Shown: in pieces, positions 8,688 through 17,867 of the stretch | Layout of the letters: every line of letters starts with the position of its first letter | Position numbering within the stretch: position 1 is the first letter of the stretch | DNA from: Arachidicoccus terrestris | GTDB lineage: Bacteria; Bacteroidota; Bacteroidia; Chitinophagales; Chitinophagaceae | Direction of reading: 5' to 3' | Length of the DNA: 64,000 nt | Assembly: GCF_020042345.1 (NCBI RefSeq) | Contig: NZ_CP083387.1 | Location: 2,914,001 to 2,978,000 of the forward strand | Translations under genes and position numbers: made by a program | The notes under the pieces: model-generated | Told to the model about the DNA's origin: nothing | What the model saw: only the letters and a program-made list of their open reading frames with translations | Database searches by the model: none

Positions 8688-8716
8688 GAAAAAATCCCCG
8701 CCTTTAAAAGACGGGG
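8688..8716 (-). terminator. Rho-independent terminator after secG
   Basis: On the minus strand a CCCCGTC / GGCGGGG stem (8696-8702 with 8710-8716) with a short A/T loop is followed by ATTTTTT. It lies 30 bp after the secG stop and separates the lptE-secG operon from mltG. Confidence 0.75.
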
Positions 8717-8745
8717 ACCTGAATATTACTTGGAACGCTAAGTGC

Positions 8746-9123
8746 TTATTTAGCAGGCGTTTCGGTAGGTGTGTTAGCCGGCTGAGAGGCAGGTGCCTCC
8801 GCAGGTGCTGCATTTTGTGCCGGTGCGCCAGTCGCAGGCGCTGTTGTCTGGACGGGTACATTGGTGTTCAGATTATCCAGTGCGCCACCGCCGTGGGAAC
8901 CGGTAAAGAGTACGACGGAGAACAAACACATAATGCCAATGATCAATGCAAATAACCAGGTACCTTTCTCCAGTACATTATTGGTTTTCTTTACGCCCAT
9001 GATCTGGTTACTGAAACCACCGATAGAGCCGGAAAGGCCGCCACCTTCAGGATTCTGAATCAAAACGAAAAAGGCCAGCACGATAGAGACGATAATGACC
9101 AATATGAAGAAAAGTAAAGCCAT
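8746..9123 (-). CDS. secG: Preprotein translocase subunit SecG
   Basis: 125 residues: two membrane spans (about residues 3-22 and 53-73) with the SecG signature VLIQNPEGGGLSGSIGG between them, then an Ala/Pro/Thr-rich tail typical of Bacteroidota SecG. SecG assists SecYE in pushing proteins through the inner membrane. It is the last gene of a three-gene operon, 12 bp after the stop of the preceding gene, and is followed by a terminator. Confidence 0.95.
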   Translation of the reverse strand: MALLFFILVIIVSIVLAFFVLIQNPEGGGLSGSIGGFSNQIMGVKKTNNVLEKGTWLFALIIGIMCLFSVVLFTGSHGGGALDNLNTNVPVQTTAPATGAPAQNAAPAEAPASQPANTPTETPAK

Positions 9124-9135
9124 AATTATATTTAA

Positions 9136-10083
9136 TTATTGTAATAGATCGATTTTGGATGCAAAATAAGTTGATTTTTCGGGATATAACAAACTTAATT
9201 TTCGGTAAACTTCCCTGGCCTGTGCCTCTTTTCCCTGGCTTAACAGGACTTCCGCCATGGATTCTGTCCAGACAGGTTCATTTTTCAGGGATTTTTCTGC
9301 TTTTTCGGCGGCCTGTGCCTCTTCCTGAGGCGTCGTATTGAGTTGCGGGCCTGCCGTACCTGTGCCCTGCTGCTTCATTTCTTTCAGCCAGTCCGTAAAT
9401 CTGCGTACTTTTCTATCAAAGCCGTCCTGGTTTTTCAGCACAGAGATGCCTTGAGAGGCAAAATAGTCAACTTTATATAAAGGCTCCCTGTCCACTTCGA
9501 GCCTGGCATCTTCCTCTACAGGTTTTTTGAAATCCGCAAGCTGGGCACTAAGTACAGCGCTGAGCCTTGTGTTGTCTTCCTGTCCAGCTACCTCCTCAAG
9601 TGCAGGCGCGCTCGCACTATGATCCTCTGCTGCGGCTAATGTGATCTCTTCATTTTCCCGTATTGCAGAACCGGCCTTGTCAATCAGAGTGGCCGCCGGG
9701 TCTGAGGCAGCGGGACGGATGTCTGCTTCTACAATTTCGGCGGTGTCGCCCAAAAGGGTTGCATCAGGGGCCGGCTCTTTTTGTGGTAGCGCTGAATCGG
9801 TGCTCTTTTCGGTATTTGCCAGGCGCTCTTCTTGCTCACCCGTTTCTGTCTCCCGTTTTAGCAAATAGTCCAGCCAACGGAGGTCATTGAAGTGGGAAGC
9901 CGCCTGCCATCGGATTTCGGGTGCCTTATTATCTGTAGGCTGCCCCTGTTTTTTTGCCCGGAAATAATAGCCCAGGTTAAAGGCCGGGTATCGGTTGACG
10001 AGTGCACTCCAGGTTGCGTCGGAGGTGTCACTCAGGCTTGTTTTGCCGGTAAAGGTTTCTATAATTCGATTTTCCAAATGCAT
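9136..10083 (-). CDS. Hypothetical protein with TPR-like C-terminus, between lptE and secG
   Basis: 315 residues with no signal peptide or membrane span. An N-terminal domain (about residues 1-90; WSALVNRYPAFNLGYYFRAK) is followed by a long acidic, Ala/Glu-rich linker that is probably disordered (about 90-190). At the C-terminus, ESMAEVLLSQGKEAQAREVY and the following YPEKSTYFASKIDLL read as one tetratricopeptide-like hairpin. The gene is 17 bp downstream of lptE and 12 bp upstream of secG, a common arrangement in this phylum as I know it. The function is unknown; cotranscription suggests an envelope link, but that is inference. Confidence 0.8.
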   Translation of the reverse strand: MHLENRIIETFTGKTSLSDTSDATWSALVNRYPAFNLGYYFRAKKQGQPTDNKAPEIRWQAASHFNDLRWLDYLLKRETETGEQEERLANTEKSTDSALPQKEPAPDATLLGDTAEIVEADIRPAASDPAATLIDKAGSAIRENEEITLAAAEDHSASAPALEEVAGQEDNTRLSAVLSAQLADFKKPVEEDARLEVDREPLYKVDYFASQGISVLKNQDGFDRKVRRFTDWLKEMKQQGTGTAGPQLNTTPQEEAQAAEKAEKSLKNEPVWTESMAEVLLSQGKEAQAREVYRKLSLLYPEKSTYFASKIDLLQ

Positions 10084-10100
10084 AGCTTGTCATTCAAAGG

Positions 10101-10613
10101 TTACCAGTTGGAGAATATTTTATTAAACATGGCATCAGGAATGTCCTTTAATATCTGTGGCATAAGTGTTGATTCTGCCTGAGCCAGCGATACATTTGCG
10201 TTAAAGTCGAAGGTGCTGCTAACGTCGTATTCCTTTTGATCTTTTAATGTATTGTCGATGAGCGTTAGATGAACACCTACGGTGAGTCGGTTCAGGCTGG
10301 CCTGACTGGTGCTGCTCACACCCGATGTGGTGACATCATAATGGTTGATAACAGCATTGACTACATAATCTGCGTTCAGGTCATCAATGCGCGTGAGTTT
10401 GGTCTGACTGGCCACTTTTTTAACAAATGCATCTGTTAATTGAGCGCTCAGACTCGGATTGATGTAGCGGGCTTTATTCTCAATAAAGCCTATCCTGATT
10501 GTTTTAACGTTATCCGGAATACTCACGTCATTAAATGTATATATGCCGCAAGAGCTGATACTGAATACAAAACATATGAAAAAAAGCCACAGAGCTCTAC
10601 CAGGAACGTTCAT
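10101..10613 (-). CDS. lptE: LptE-family LPS assembly lipoprotein
   Basis: 170 residues. A lipoprotein signal ends in SISSCGIYTF (acylated Cys about residue 22), which is characteristic of Bacteroidota LptE. The mature part has the LptE-fold pattern TIRIGFIENKARYINPSLSAQLTDAFVKKV. LptE plugs the LptD barrel and helps insert lipopolysaccharide into the outer membrane. It is the first gene of the lptE-TPR protein-secG operon. LptD is not in this window. Confidence 0.88.
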   Translation of the reverse strand: MNVPGRALWLFFICFVFSISSCGIYTFNDVSIPDNVKTIRIGFIENKARYINPSLSAQLTDAFVKKVASQTKLTRIDDLNADYVVNAVINHYDVTTSGVSSTSQASLNRLTVGVHLTLIDNTLKDQKEYDVSSTFDFNANVSLAQAESTLMPQILKDIPDAMFNKIFSNW

Positions 10614-10775
10614 GTACTGACGATTTAAGTCACGAATATAAAACGAATATAGTGAACAGATCCACGAATTGCCTTAAAATATCATCAGGCATGAGGCTAT
10701 TTTAGACAAAATGTTAAATAATGATAAAGTTCAAGTATTTGACAAAATTTATTTAGCAGTAATAAGTATAATAAT

Positions 10776-10783
10776 TATGTTTG
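10776..10783 (+). promoter_or_regulatory. Possible -7 box upstream of the thioredoxin-like lipoprotein gene
   Basis: TATGTTTG matches TAnnTTTG perfectly. It would give a transcript start near 10788 and a leader of about 195 nt that contains the 43-codon ORF at 10838. The -33 region is only a weak match (TTTAG), so confidence is modest. Confidence 0.35.
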
Positions 10784-10837
10784 TAGTTCATTGCTAGATT
10801 CAAAACAGGCTGAATTTGCTTTTAGCCTCAACGAATT

Positions 10838-10969
10838 ATGAGTAATCGGGGTGGAACGCTCCGAATAACACGGATAGAGATTCATATCAAACTGCATGGG
10901 GCAGATGGGTCTAAGAATCCGGAATCCAATGGTCATCATCATTGGGTAGTTCAGAAATTAATCAATTAA
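10838..10969 (+). CDS. Possible 43-residue small ORF or leader peptide
   Basis: An ATG-to-TAA reading frame of 43 codons ends 16 bp before the start of the thioredoxin-like lipoprotein gene. The product would start MSNRGGTLRITRIEIHIKL and includes three consecutive histidines followed by WVVQKLIN. It lies downstream of a TAnnTTTG box. The amino acid use is plausible, but no family is recognised and chance is a real alternative. It could be an independent small protein or a translated leader that couples to the downstream gene. Confidence 0.25.
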   Translation: MSNRGGTLRITRIEIHIKLHGADGSKNPESNGHHHWVVQKLIN

Positions 10970-10985
10970 TAACTAAAAAAATCGC

Positions 10986-12092
10986 ATGAACAAACGTGTT
11001 ATTGCAGGTGCTCTGGCCACCATGACTTTGGGCTTTTTTGCCTGTACCAACCAAGCGCCGAAAGACAGCTATACCATCAATGGTGAAATCGCAGGTCTGA
11101 AAGATTCTCTGATCTATTTTAGAACCAATGTAGGAGACTCACTGGTATTGGATTCTGCCAAAGTAACAGATGGTAAATTTACGTTCAAAGGAAAAGCTGA
11201 AGAACCCAAAATGGCGTCTATCTTTTTACAGGATAGAAGAGGCGGTTTTAATTTTTACCTGGAGAATGCGGCTATTAATATTAAAGGAAATGTGGATTCA
11301 TTGGGTGGTGTAAAAATCACCGGTGCTCCTACCCAGGAAGAGTGGGATAAATTCCAGGCTGAACTTAAGCCCATCAATGATCAGGAAGATACCTTGTTTC
11401 AGCAATATCAGACAGCCCGCATGAAGCAGGATACCGCAGCAGTTGCGGCTATTGAAAAGAAAGCCAGTGATTTGAATGATCAGAAAGAGGCTGCCTCCAA
11501 AAAATTTGTCGAGCAGAATCCCAAGAGTTTTGTGAGCCTTAATTTACTAAGAAGCCTGGTATACTCAACCGAATATGCTGATCTGAATAAGTTGTATACA
11601 GGACTGGATACTTCTTTGCAGCATTCTGCTTCAGGGGTTAAGATCGCTGAGCAACTGGATAAGATGAAGGCAACAGCGATCGGTCAGCCGGCTATTGACT
11701 TTACCGCAAACGATGTTAACGGCAACCCTGTTAGTCTGTCTTCTTTCAAAGGGAAATATGTGCTGGTTGATTTCTGGGCCAGCTGGTGCGGACCTTGCCG
11801 TGCCGAGAACCCGAATGTAGTTAAAGCATATAATAAATACAAAGATAAAAACTTCACCATTCTGGGTGTCTCGCTGGATGAAGATGCTTCTAAATGGAAG
11901 GAGGCGATCGAACATGATAAACTGGCCTGGACTCAGGTATCTGATCTCAAAGGCTGGAAAGCAGAGCCTGCTGCTAAATACGGTGTCAGAGCTATTCCTG
12001 CCAATTTTCTGATTGATCAGGATGGCAAGATCATTGGTCATAACCTGAGAGGAGATAAGCTGGAAGAAAAACTGGCTGAGGTTTTAAAATAG
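10986..12092 (+). CDS. DUF4369 / TlpA-like thioredoxin-fold lipoprotein
   Basis: 368 residues. A hydrophobic signal ends at FFACTNQ, so Cys20 is probably lipidated. Residues about 28-115 form a DUF4369-type beta domain (YTINGEIAGLKDSLIYF), a Lys/Glu/Gln-rich helical segment follows, and residues about 230-365 form a TlpA/AhpC-like thioredoxin fold. The active site is WASWCGPCRAE, with Cys268 and Cys271; the cis-proline is in VRAIPANFLID. It is probably a periplasmic thiol-disulfide reductant. It lies on the opposite strand, between the miaB-sigma54 group and the lptE operon, and ends in a strong terminator. Confidence 0.92.
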   Translation: MNKRVIAGALATMTLGFFACTNQAPKDSYTINGEIAGLKDSLIYFRTNVGDSLVLDSAKVTDGKFTFKGKAEEPKMASIFLQDRRGGFNFYLENAAINIKGNVDSLGGVKITGAPTQEEWDKFQAELKPINDQEDTLFQQYQTARMKQDTAAVAAIEKKASDLNDQKEAASKKFVEQNPKSFVSLNLLRSLVYSTEYADLNKLYTGLDTSLQHSASGVKIAEQLDKMKATAIGQPAIDFTANDVNGNPVSLSSFKGKYVLVDFWASWCGPCRAENPNVVKAYNKYKDKNFTILGVSLDEDASKWKEAIEHDKLAWTQVSDLKGWKAEPAAKYGVRAIPANFLIDQDGKIIGHNLRGDKLEEKLAEVLK

Positions 12093-12170
12093 ATAACCTG
12101 CGTTTACCAGGTTTATAAAGTATTTGTCCAGGCTATATAGGTATACTATATAACCGGATACGCTGAATAC

Positions 12171-12218
12171 AAAAAACAGGAAGTGGATGTGTAAAAGCCC
12201 GGCTTCCTGTTTTTTTTG
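12171..12218 (+). terminator. Terminator after the thioredoxin-like lipoprotein gene
   Basis: AAAAAACAGGAAG (12171-12183) pairs with CTTCCTGTTTTTT (from 12203), with a 19 nt loop and a run of eight T. The A-run on the left could also make it work for the other strand. Confidence 0.8.
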
Positions 12219-12404
12219 ATATGCCTTTCAATAGCATCTACCAGCACCTGTTACTTAGGGGGCTATTGACTGCGTGGGAGCTGTATAAGCCGGCTTATTT
12301 TTGACAGAAGACTTTTTTATAAAGGATGGAGCATGAGAGGACTTGGAAAAGCATTATTGTGAAGATCCGTTAGATAAACAGTTTCAGAGATGTTGATGAC
12401 CCAT

Positions 12405-12435
12405 CTAAAAAAGAAAACCCTGCATTGGCAGGGTT
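12405..12435 (-). terminator. Terminator directly after the sigma-54 activator gene
   Basis: On the minus strand AACCCTGC / GCAGGGTT with a CAAT loop (12416-12435) is followed by TTCTTTTTT. The hairpin begins at the base after the stop codon. Confidence 0.8.
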
Positions 12436-13827
12436 CTATCCGTCGATATGATATTCTTTTAATTTTCTGTATAGCGTTCTCTCACTGATACCCAGATCAT
12501 AGGCGGCATCCTTTCTTTTACCTCTGTGTTTTTTTAGTGCTTTGGTAATCAGCTCTTTTTCCTTATCCATAATATTGAGGGTTTCTTCCACTTCTTCATG
12601 ACTATGGATATCCTCGCCATCCCTGCCGGAAGAGAGAATCACTGGCTGATTTTGATGGGCAGATGTGTTCTGAGGAGTCTGGTGGCTCTGCGGCTGCTCT
12701 TCGTGGAAACTCTGTGGCAAGGCAGCATTCCCATAATAGGGTTTTAATCCTTGCGCGGACGCCTCATGTTCATTAATAGATTGATAGAGTTTTTCTTTGG
12801 TATAGTCATTTAGCGAATTAGCGATCGCTGGATTTTGCAGGATCTCTCCAAACATTTTTTTGAGTTCACCCACATCTTTTTTCATATCAAAGAACAGTTT
12901 ATAAAGGATCTCCCGTTCGTTCATAAATTCACCTGAAGCACCTTGGTTGTTTTGTGGGGCTAATACCGGTAGCCGGTTATTATGATATTCCGGTAAGAAC
13001 TGCTGCATTTCTTCAGCATTGATCAAATTGGACTTGCTCAGGACTGAAATTTGCTCGGCGATATTTTTCAATTCCCTGACATTGCCTGGCCATGGATAGT
13101 TGGCCAGCAATTGCATCGCCTGAGGTTCGAGCTGTAAAGGAGGTTTACGGTACTTCTCGGCGAAGTCCACGACAAATTTCCTGAATAGCAGGCTGATATC
13201 GTCCTTTCTGTCTTTAAGAGCGGGTACACGGATCGGAACCGTGCTTAAACGGTAATACAGATCTTCCCTGAACTTTCCGTTCTGTGTTGACTCATAAAGA
13301 TCACGATTAGTGGCGGCGATTACCCGTACATCGGTTTTCTGTACTTTAGAAGACCCGACTCTGATATATTCTCCCGTTTCCAAGACCCTGAGTAGCCTGG
13401 CTTGCGTACCAATGGGCATCTCACCGATCTCGTCCAGAAAGATCGTCCCTCCGTTGACAGTCTCAAAATAGCCCTTTCTACTATCAACTGCACCGGTAAA
13501 GGAACCTTTTTCATGACCGAACAGTTCACTGTCAATGGTGCCTTCCGGGATGGCACCACAGTTCACAGCAATAAACTTATTATGTTTTCTGGAAGACAGC
13601 GAGTGAATGATCTGGGAAAATACTTCCTTTCCTACACCGCTCTCTCCCACGATCAGTACACTCAGGTCTGTGGCAGCTACCTGAACGGCGACATTCAGGG
13701 CATAGTTCAGCCCCGCAGAATTACCGATTATATTAAATCTGTTTTTGACAGTTTGTAAATCCATGCGTTCGATGTTTCCGGTGTTGTAATTAGATTGCTT
13801 CCGATTATGCGTATAAAATTCTGACAT
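12436..13827 (-). CDS. Sigma-54 interaction domain transcriptional activator (no receiver domain)
   Basis: 463 residues from the first ATG; Met22 (13764) is an alternative start close to the conserved FNIIGNSAGL. The AAA+ domain spans about residues 30-270: Walker A GESGVGKE (61-68), the sigma-54 contact loop GSFTGA (108-113, Ser in place of the usual Ala) and Walker B TIFLDEIGE (128-136). After a variable Gln/His-rich linker a Fis-type helix-turn-helix ends the protein (SERTLYRKLKEY). There is no response-regulator or GAF domain at the N-terminus, so activity is not controlled by phosphorylation in cis. It is 30 bp downstream of miaB and is probably cotranscribed. Target genes are not apparent here. 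Confidence 0.93.
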   Translation of the reverse strand: MSEFYTHNRKQSNYNTGNIERMDLQTVKNRFNIIGNSAGLNYALNVAVQVAATDLSVLIVGESGVGKEVFSQIIHSLSSRKHNKFIAVNCGAIPEGTIDSELFGHEKGSFTGAVDSRKGYFETVNGGTIFLDEIGEMPIGTQARLLRVLETGEYIRVGSSKVQKTDVRVIAATNRDLYESTQNGKFREDLYYRLSTVPIRVPALKDRKDDISLLFRKFVVDFAEKYRKPPLQLEPQAMQLLANYPWPGNVRELKNIAEQISVLSKSNLINAEEMQQFLPEYHNNRLPVLAPQNNQGASGEFMNEREILYKLFFDMKKDVGELKKMFGEILQNPAIANSLNDYTKEKLYQSINEHEASAQGLKPYYGNAALPQSFHEEQPQSHQTPQNTSAHQNQPVILSSGRDGEDIHSHEEVEETLNIMDKEKELITKALKKHRGKRKDAAYDLGISERTLYRKLKEYHIDG

Positions 13828-13857
13828 GAGTAGTCGGCGACTATAGCCGGCATGGCA

Positions 13858-15288
13858 TCAGACCGGCTGATCAACTACCTGACCTTTTAGTGTTGCTTTA
13901 TTACATTCACTTACCTTGACCCATGCGTAATCACCTTTTTGTAATCCGTGTTCATCCTTTGGAAAGACGATGACTTTATTTTGAGAGTTTCTTCCCATCC
14001 AGGCGGCATCACTTTTTTTACTTTCACCTTCGATCAGGACTTTAAAAGTTTTACCCACATCTTTTTTATTGCTTTCAAATGAAAGTTCATATTGCAGGTC
14101 GACAATTTCCTGGAGCCGGCGTTTCTTGGTTTCCAACGGCACATCATCTGCGTAACGGCGTGCAGCCAGGGTTCCGGGACGCTCACTGTAATAGAACATA
14201 TAGGCATAATCATACTTACTGTACCGCATGATAGCCAGGGTCTCCTGATGGTCCTCTTCGGTCTCTGTACAGAATCCGGCAATCATATCACTACTGATGC
14301 CGCAGTCCGGCAGGATGCGGTTAATCTGATCTACTTTAGCCATATACCATTCCCTGGTATAGGTACGGTTCATGAGTTGAAGAACTCTGGAGCTGCCGCT
14401 TTGAACCGGCAGGTGTATATAATTGCAGATATTTTCGTACCTGGCCATGGTCAGCAGCACATCCTCTGTGATATCTTTAGGATGGGAAGTGCTAAAACGT
14501 ACTCGAAGCTCAGGACTGACCTGGGCGACCATCTCCAGGAGCCTGGCAAAAGTAATGGCCCTGTCTTCTCCTTCCTGTATAAAGTTATAGCTGTCCACAT
14601 TCTGGCCCAGCAAGGTGACTTCTTTAAAGCCCCGGCTAAAAAGGTCTGCTGCTTCGGCGACAATGGATAATGGATCTCTGCTCCTTTCGCGTCCCCGGGT
14701 AAAGGGTACCACACAGAAAGTACACATGTTGTTGCAGCCTCGCATGATAGAGACAAATGCCGTAACGCCATTGCTATTTAAGCGGACAGGAGAGATATCA
14801 GCATATGTCTCATCGCGGCTCAACAAAACATTGATGGCTTTTTGGCCAGTCTGTGCTTCTTCCACCAGGCCAGGCAGGCTCCGGTAGGCATCCGGCCCGA
14901 CGACCAGGTCCACCAGCTTTTCTTCATCCAGGAATTTAGATTTTAATCTTTCTGCCATACAACCCAGAACACCTACCAGCGCGCCGGGACGATTCTCCTT
15001 GTATTTTCTAAACTCAGTGAGTCGCTTGCGAACGGTTTGTTCGGCTTTTTCCCGGATAGAACAGGTGTTGACAAAAATCAGGTCAGCTTCCTCCGCATTA
15101 CGGGTAGCACCAAAGCCCTCTTTATTCAAAATAGAAGCCACAATTTCGCTGTCACTAAAATTCATTTGACAGCCATAGCTTTCAATATAGAATTTTTTAT
15201 TATATTGGTCTTCTCCGGTCAAAGGTGTATATGCCTCACCTTGCCGAAGTTCATTTATTTCTTTATTTTGCAGTTTCAAAGTCTCCAT
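13858..15288 (-). CDS. miaB: tRNA-2-methylthio-N6-dimethylallyladenosine synthase MiaB
   Basis: 476 residues. This radical-SAM methylthiotransferase adds the methylthio group to i6A37 of tRNAs that read UNN codons. The N-terminal MTTase domain has the three auxiliary-cluster cysteines (Cys40 in ESYGCQMN, Cys76 in NTCSIRE, Cys110 in LGCMAE). The radical-SAM CxxxCxxC is CNNMCTFC at Cys185, 189 and 192. FTRGRERSR follows, as in MiaB. The last 70 residues form a TRAM RNA-binding domain. It heads a two-gene transcript with the sigma-54 activator and has a perfect -7 box 19 bp upstream. Confidence 0.97.
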   Translation of the reverse strand: METLKLQNKEINELRQGEAYTPLTGEDQYNKKFYIESYGCQMNFSDSEIVASILNKEGFGATRNAEEADLIFVNTCSIREKAEQTVRKRLTEFRKYKENRPGALVGVLGCMAERLKSKFLDEEKLVDLVVGPDAYRSLPGLVEEAQTGQKAINVLLSRDETYADISPVRLNSNGVTAFVSIMRGCNNMCTFCVVPFTRGRERSRDPLSIVAEAADLFSRGFKEVTLLGQNVDSYNFIQEGEDRAITFARLLEMVAQVSPELRVRFSTSHPKDITEDVLLTMARYENICNYIHLPVQSGSSRVLQLMNRTYTREWYMAKVDQINRILPDCGISSDMIAGFCTETEEDHQETLAIMRYSKYDYAYMFYYSERPGTLAARRYADDVPLETKKRRLQEIVDLQYELSFESNKKDVGKTFKVLIEGESKKSDAAWMGRNSQNKVIVFPKDEHGLQKGDYAWVKVSECNKATLKGQVVDQPV

Positions 15289-15686
15289 TCACCATTATTT
15301 ATCCTGCAAAAGTAATTAAAATTTCAGCAAATGTCATAATGGCAGATATTTTGTAAAATTTTGGCTTTTGTAAACCCTGAAAATTAAGAGAGTCTTTTAT
15401 TTTTGAGCCTATTAACGGTTGATGTCCTGTGGGGCAGTCGAAAAATGTCGGTCAAAGAAAGGGATTGTGAGAAAATATAATTTGGTCATTGCGTGGGGCT
15501 TGTTAAACTATCGGGCACTGAGCGTATCGAAAGTGAGGAATTAAGGTCAAAGGATCTGGTAAACACGCAGAGTGGTCAGCAATGCCCTCTTTATCATGGG
15601 TATTGAGTATATTTGAGTTAATAGACATTTAAGAGCCGGTTTGTGGCTGAAAGCCCGTTTCAGCTACCCTAAAATTCTATATTTAA
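15289..15686. other. Intergenic region between miaB and the DUF3078 gene
   Basis: 398 bp between divergent genes. Apart from the miaB -7 box, I see no ORF, hairpin or repeat that I can support. Confidence 0.5.
15307..15314 (-). promoter_or_regulatory. Bacteroidota -7 box for miaB
   Basis: Minus-strand TACTTTTG matches TAnnTTTG and lies 19 bp upstream of the miaB start. No good -33 match at the usual spacing. Confidence 0.45.
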
Positions 15687-16664
15687 TTGAGAACGAGCAT
15701 AAAGAAGCATATCTATATATTAATGGTAACGACCTGCATCGCATCCATATTGCATGCGCAAAATGATATTCCGGTACGGTCATTGCCTTCAGAAATATTT
15801 GTTACCGTTAAAAAAGGCAATGCGGACACTATCCCGTGGAAATGGAAGTATGGTGGCAACGGCAATTTACATTTATCGCAGAGCTCCCTTAAAAACTGGG
15901 CTGCCGGTGGTGAAGATTTCTCCATGGCACTGACGACTTACGTCAATGCCTTTTTATATCACCGCAAAGGCAAACACTCCTGGGATACCAACGTGGATTT
16001 TAATTTCGGCTATGTGCAGACCACCTCTACAGGAGGACGTAAAAATGATGACAGGATAGCGGGTACATCCAAGTATGGTATCCGACTGGACAGTGCCGGA
16101 AAGATAAATGCTTCATTTTTGTTGAATGGGCGGTCTCAGCTTTTTGACGGTCGCCAGTATTTTACCAAGGACAGTTCTCAGCTTGTCTCCTCGTTTATGT
16201 CTCCAGCCTATGCTGTCATCTCTCTGGGTTTGGATTATAAACCGGAAAAAGAACTATCCATATTTGCCTCACCACTCACAACCAGGCTGACCGTGATCCT
16301 GAATAAGAAACTGGCCGCCCTGGGTCTGTATGGCCTGGAAAAAGGACACCGGTATCATTTCGCGCCCGGCGCCTTTGCGACGGTCAATTACCAGAAGGAT
16401 ATCATGAAGAACGTTAATTTCCGGGCGAACCTGAACCTTTTCTCGGATTATTCTGATAAACCGCAGAATGTTGATCTGGACATGAGTAACAACTTAAGTT
16501 TTAAAATCAATAAGTTTCTTTCCGCTTCCTACAGTCTTGACCTGATTTATGACGACGATGTCCGTTTGTTTGGGCCGGGTGGTGACAGCCCGGGTCTGCA
16601 GTTGAAAAGCATGATTGGGGTAGGTTTTTCCATGCCTTTTAAAACGGGATATGCACGCATGTAG
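15687..16664 (+). CDS. DUF3078 family secreted protein (TTG start)
   Basis: 325 residues. The chosen start is a TTG: from there the first 25 residues form a proper signal peptide, with a basic RTSIKKH followed by a hydrophobic core and cleavage after ILHAQ. The first in-frame ATG (15723) would remove the basic part. The mature protein has the DUF3078 pattern: WKYGGNGNLHLSQSSLKNWAAGGEDF and repeated amphipathic beta strands ending in an aromatic-containing strand, suggesting an outer-membrane beta-barrel. The function of the family is unknown. It stands alone between miaB and nadK. Confidence 0.8.
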   Translation: MRTSIKKHIYILMVTTCIASILHAQNDIPVRSLPSEIFVTVKKGNADTIPWKWKYGGNGNLHLSQSSLKNWAAGGEDFSMALTTYVNAFLYHRKGKHSWDTNVDFNFGYVQTTSTGGRKNDDRIAGTSKYGIRLDSAGKINASFLLNGRSQLFDGRQYFTKDSSQLVSSFMSPAYAVISLGLDYKPEKELSIFASPLTTRLTVILNKKLAALGLYGLEKGHRYHFAPGAFATVNYQKDIMKNVNFRANLNLFSDYSDKPQNVDLDMSNNLSFKINKFLSASYSLDLIYDDDVRLFGPGGDSPGLQLKSMIGVGFSMPFKTGYARM

Positions 16665-16987
16665 CGCTTATTGTATGAAACCTTTTGGTAGCTCATCGAA
16701 TAAACAATTGATCGACTTTTACTTCCGTTCAGTTCTTAAAAGTTTCACAGACTTCTCTAATGATGACGCCTCCGCTTCTTTTTGTCTTTGATCTGTAAAG
16801 CAACGAGGAATAAAATTTATAGTCTAGCCAAAAAATTTGGTATTATTTTTATATATAGCTATATTTTATTGCATTAAAAAGCCGGCCTTTTGAGGAATTT
16901 AGAAACGTCAAAACTTCTCGTTTTATACTAAACCCTGGGTAGTCAAGTGAGTATTGTATATTTGCAGAAAGACCAATTTATTCGTCC
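16665..16987. other. Intergenic region before nadK
   Basis: 323 bp. A nadK -7 box lies near its end. The rest is A/T-rich, without an ORF or a clear hairpin. Confidence 0.5.
16957..16964 (+). promoter_or_regulatory. Bacteroidota -7 box for nadK
   Basis: TATATTTG is a perfect TAnnTTTG match 23 bp before the nadK ATG, giving a leader of about 18 nt. The genes downstream (DUF6089 protein) are probably read from it. Confidence 0.5.
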
Positions 16988-17866
16988 ATGCAAGTCGCTA
17001 TATACGCAAGAATTTTACCTGCTGAATACAACCATGATATCCATTCATTGCTTGAGGAACTAACCCTCAAGGGAATTGGTGTTATTATGTATAAGGGTTT
17101 GCTGGATCAGTTCGAAGATGTAAGGCAACGCTTTACCGGTATAGGTGTTTTTGAGGATGGCCGCAGTCTGCGTGGAGAAATAGATTGTCTGATCAGTCTG
17201 GGCGGCGACGGCACCATCCTGGATACGGTAACGCTGGTAGGGGATAAGAATATTCCTATCCTGGGTGTCAATTTTGGCCGGCTGGGCTTTCTGACCGGTG
17301 CCAGCAGAGAAGAATTTTCTACTGTACTGGGAGAACTGATCAATCAGAACTATATCATCGATTCGAGAACACTTATTCACCTGGACGCGGCAATACCGCT
17401 TTTTGGCGACACGCCCTTTGCGCTTAATGATTTTACCATTACCAAGAGAGATGCGGCTCCAATGATCGTTGTGAGAACCTTTCTGAACGGAGAATTCATC
17501 AATTCTTACTATGCCGATGGGCTGATCGTCGCAACCGCTACGGGGTCTACCGGTTATTCAATGAGCTGTAACGGGCCAATTGTGTTCCCTGATTCTTCCA
17601 GCCTGGTCATAACGCCTATCGCTCCGCACCACCTGAACACGCGCCCTATTATCGTGCCCGATAATAATGTCATTTCCTTTGAGGTAGAGAGCCGGGCGGA
17701 GGATTATCTATGCACATTGGATGCAAGAAGGGAGGTGGTCAATAACAGCGTACAGCTGGCCATCCGCAAGGAGAACTTTACGATTAAATTAATTCGTTTC
17801 AAGGAAAACAGTTTTCTATCTACTTTACGCAGTAAACTTTCCTGGGGATTTGATAAAAGAAACTAA
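16988..17866 (+). CDS. nadK: NAD kinase
   Basis: 292 residues, normal for the bacterial enzyme. It phosphorylates NAD to NADP with ATP or polyphosphate. The family's GGDG motif is SLGGDGTILD (Gly72-Gly75), followed by LGVNFGRLGFL. The second conserved region is DGLIVATATGSTGYSMSCNGPIV, and ITPIAPHHLNTRPIIVPD follows. All active-site motifs are intact. Its stop is 1 bp before the start of the DUF6089 gene, so the two are cotranscribed. Confidence 0.97.
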   Translation: MQVAIYARILPAEYNHDIHSLLEELTLKGIGVIMYKGLLDQFEDVRQRFTGIGVFEDGRSLRGEIDCLISLGGDGTILDTVTLVGDKNIPILGVNFGRLGFLTGASREEFSTVLGELINQNYIIDSRTLIHLDAAIPLFGDTPFALNDFTITKRDAAPMIVVRTFLNGEFINSYYADGLIVATATGSTGYSMSCNGPIVFPDSSSLVITPIAPHHLNTRPIIVPDNNVISFEVESRAEDYLCTLDARREVVNNSVQLAIRKENFTIKLIRFKENSFLSTLRSKLSWGFDKRN

Positions 17867-17867
17867 C

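Larger units (their letters stand above)
12093..12435. other. Intergenic stretch holding two terminators
   Basis: 343 bp between convergent genes. It contains one terminator for each side and no other feature I can support. Confidence 0.6.

Noticed and set aside
14092-14670. 192-codon open frame antisense to miaB
   Set aside because: Shadow of miaB; no promoter or ribosome site, and miaB is intact across it.
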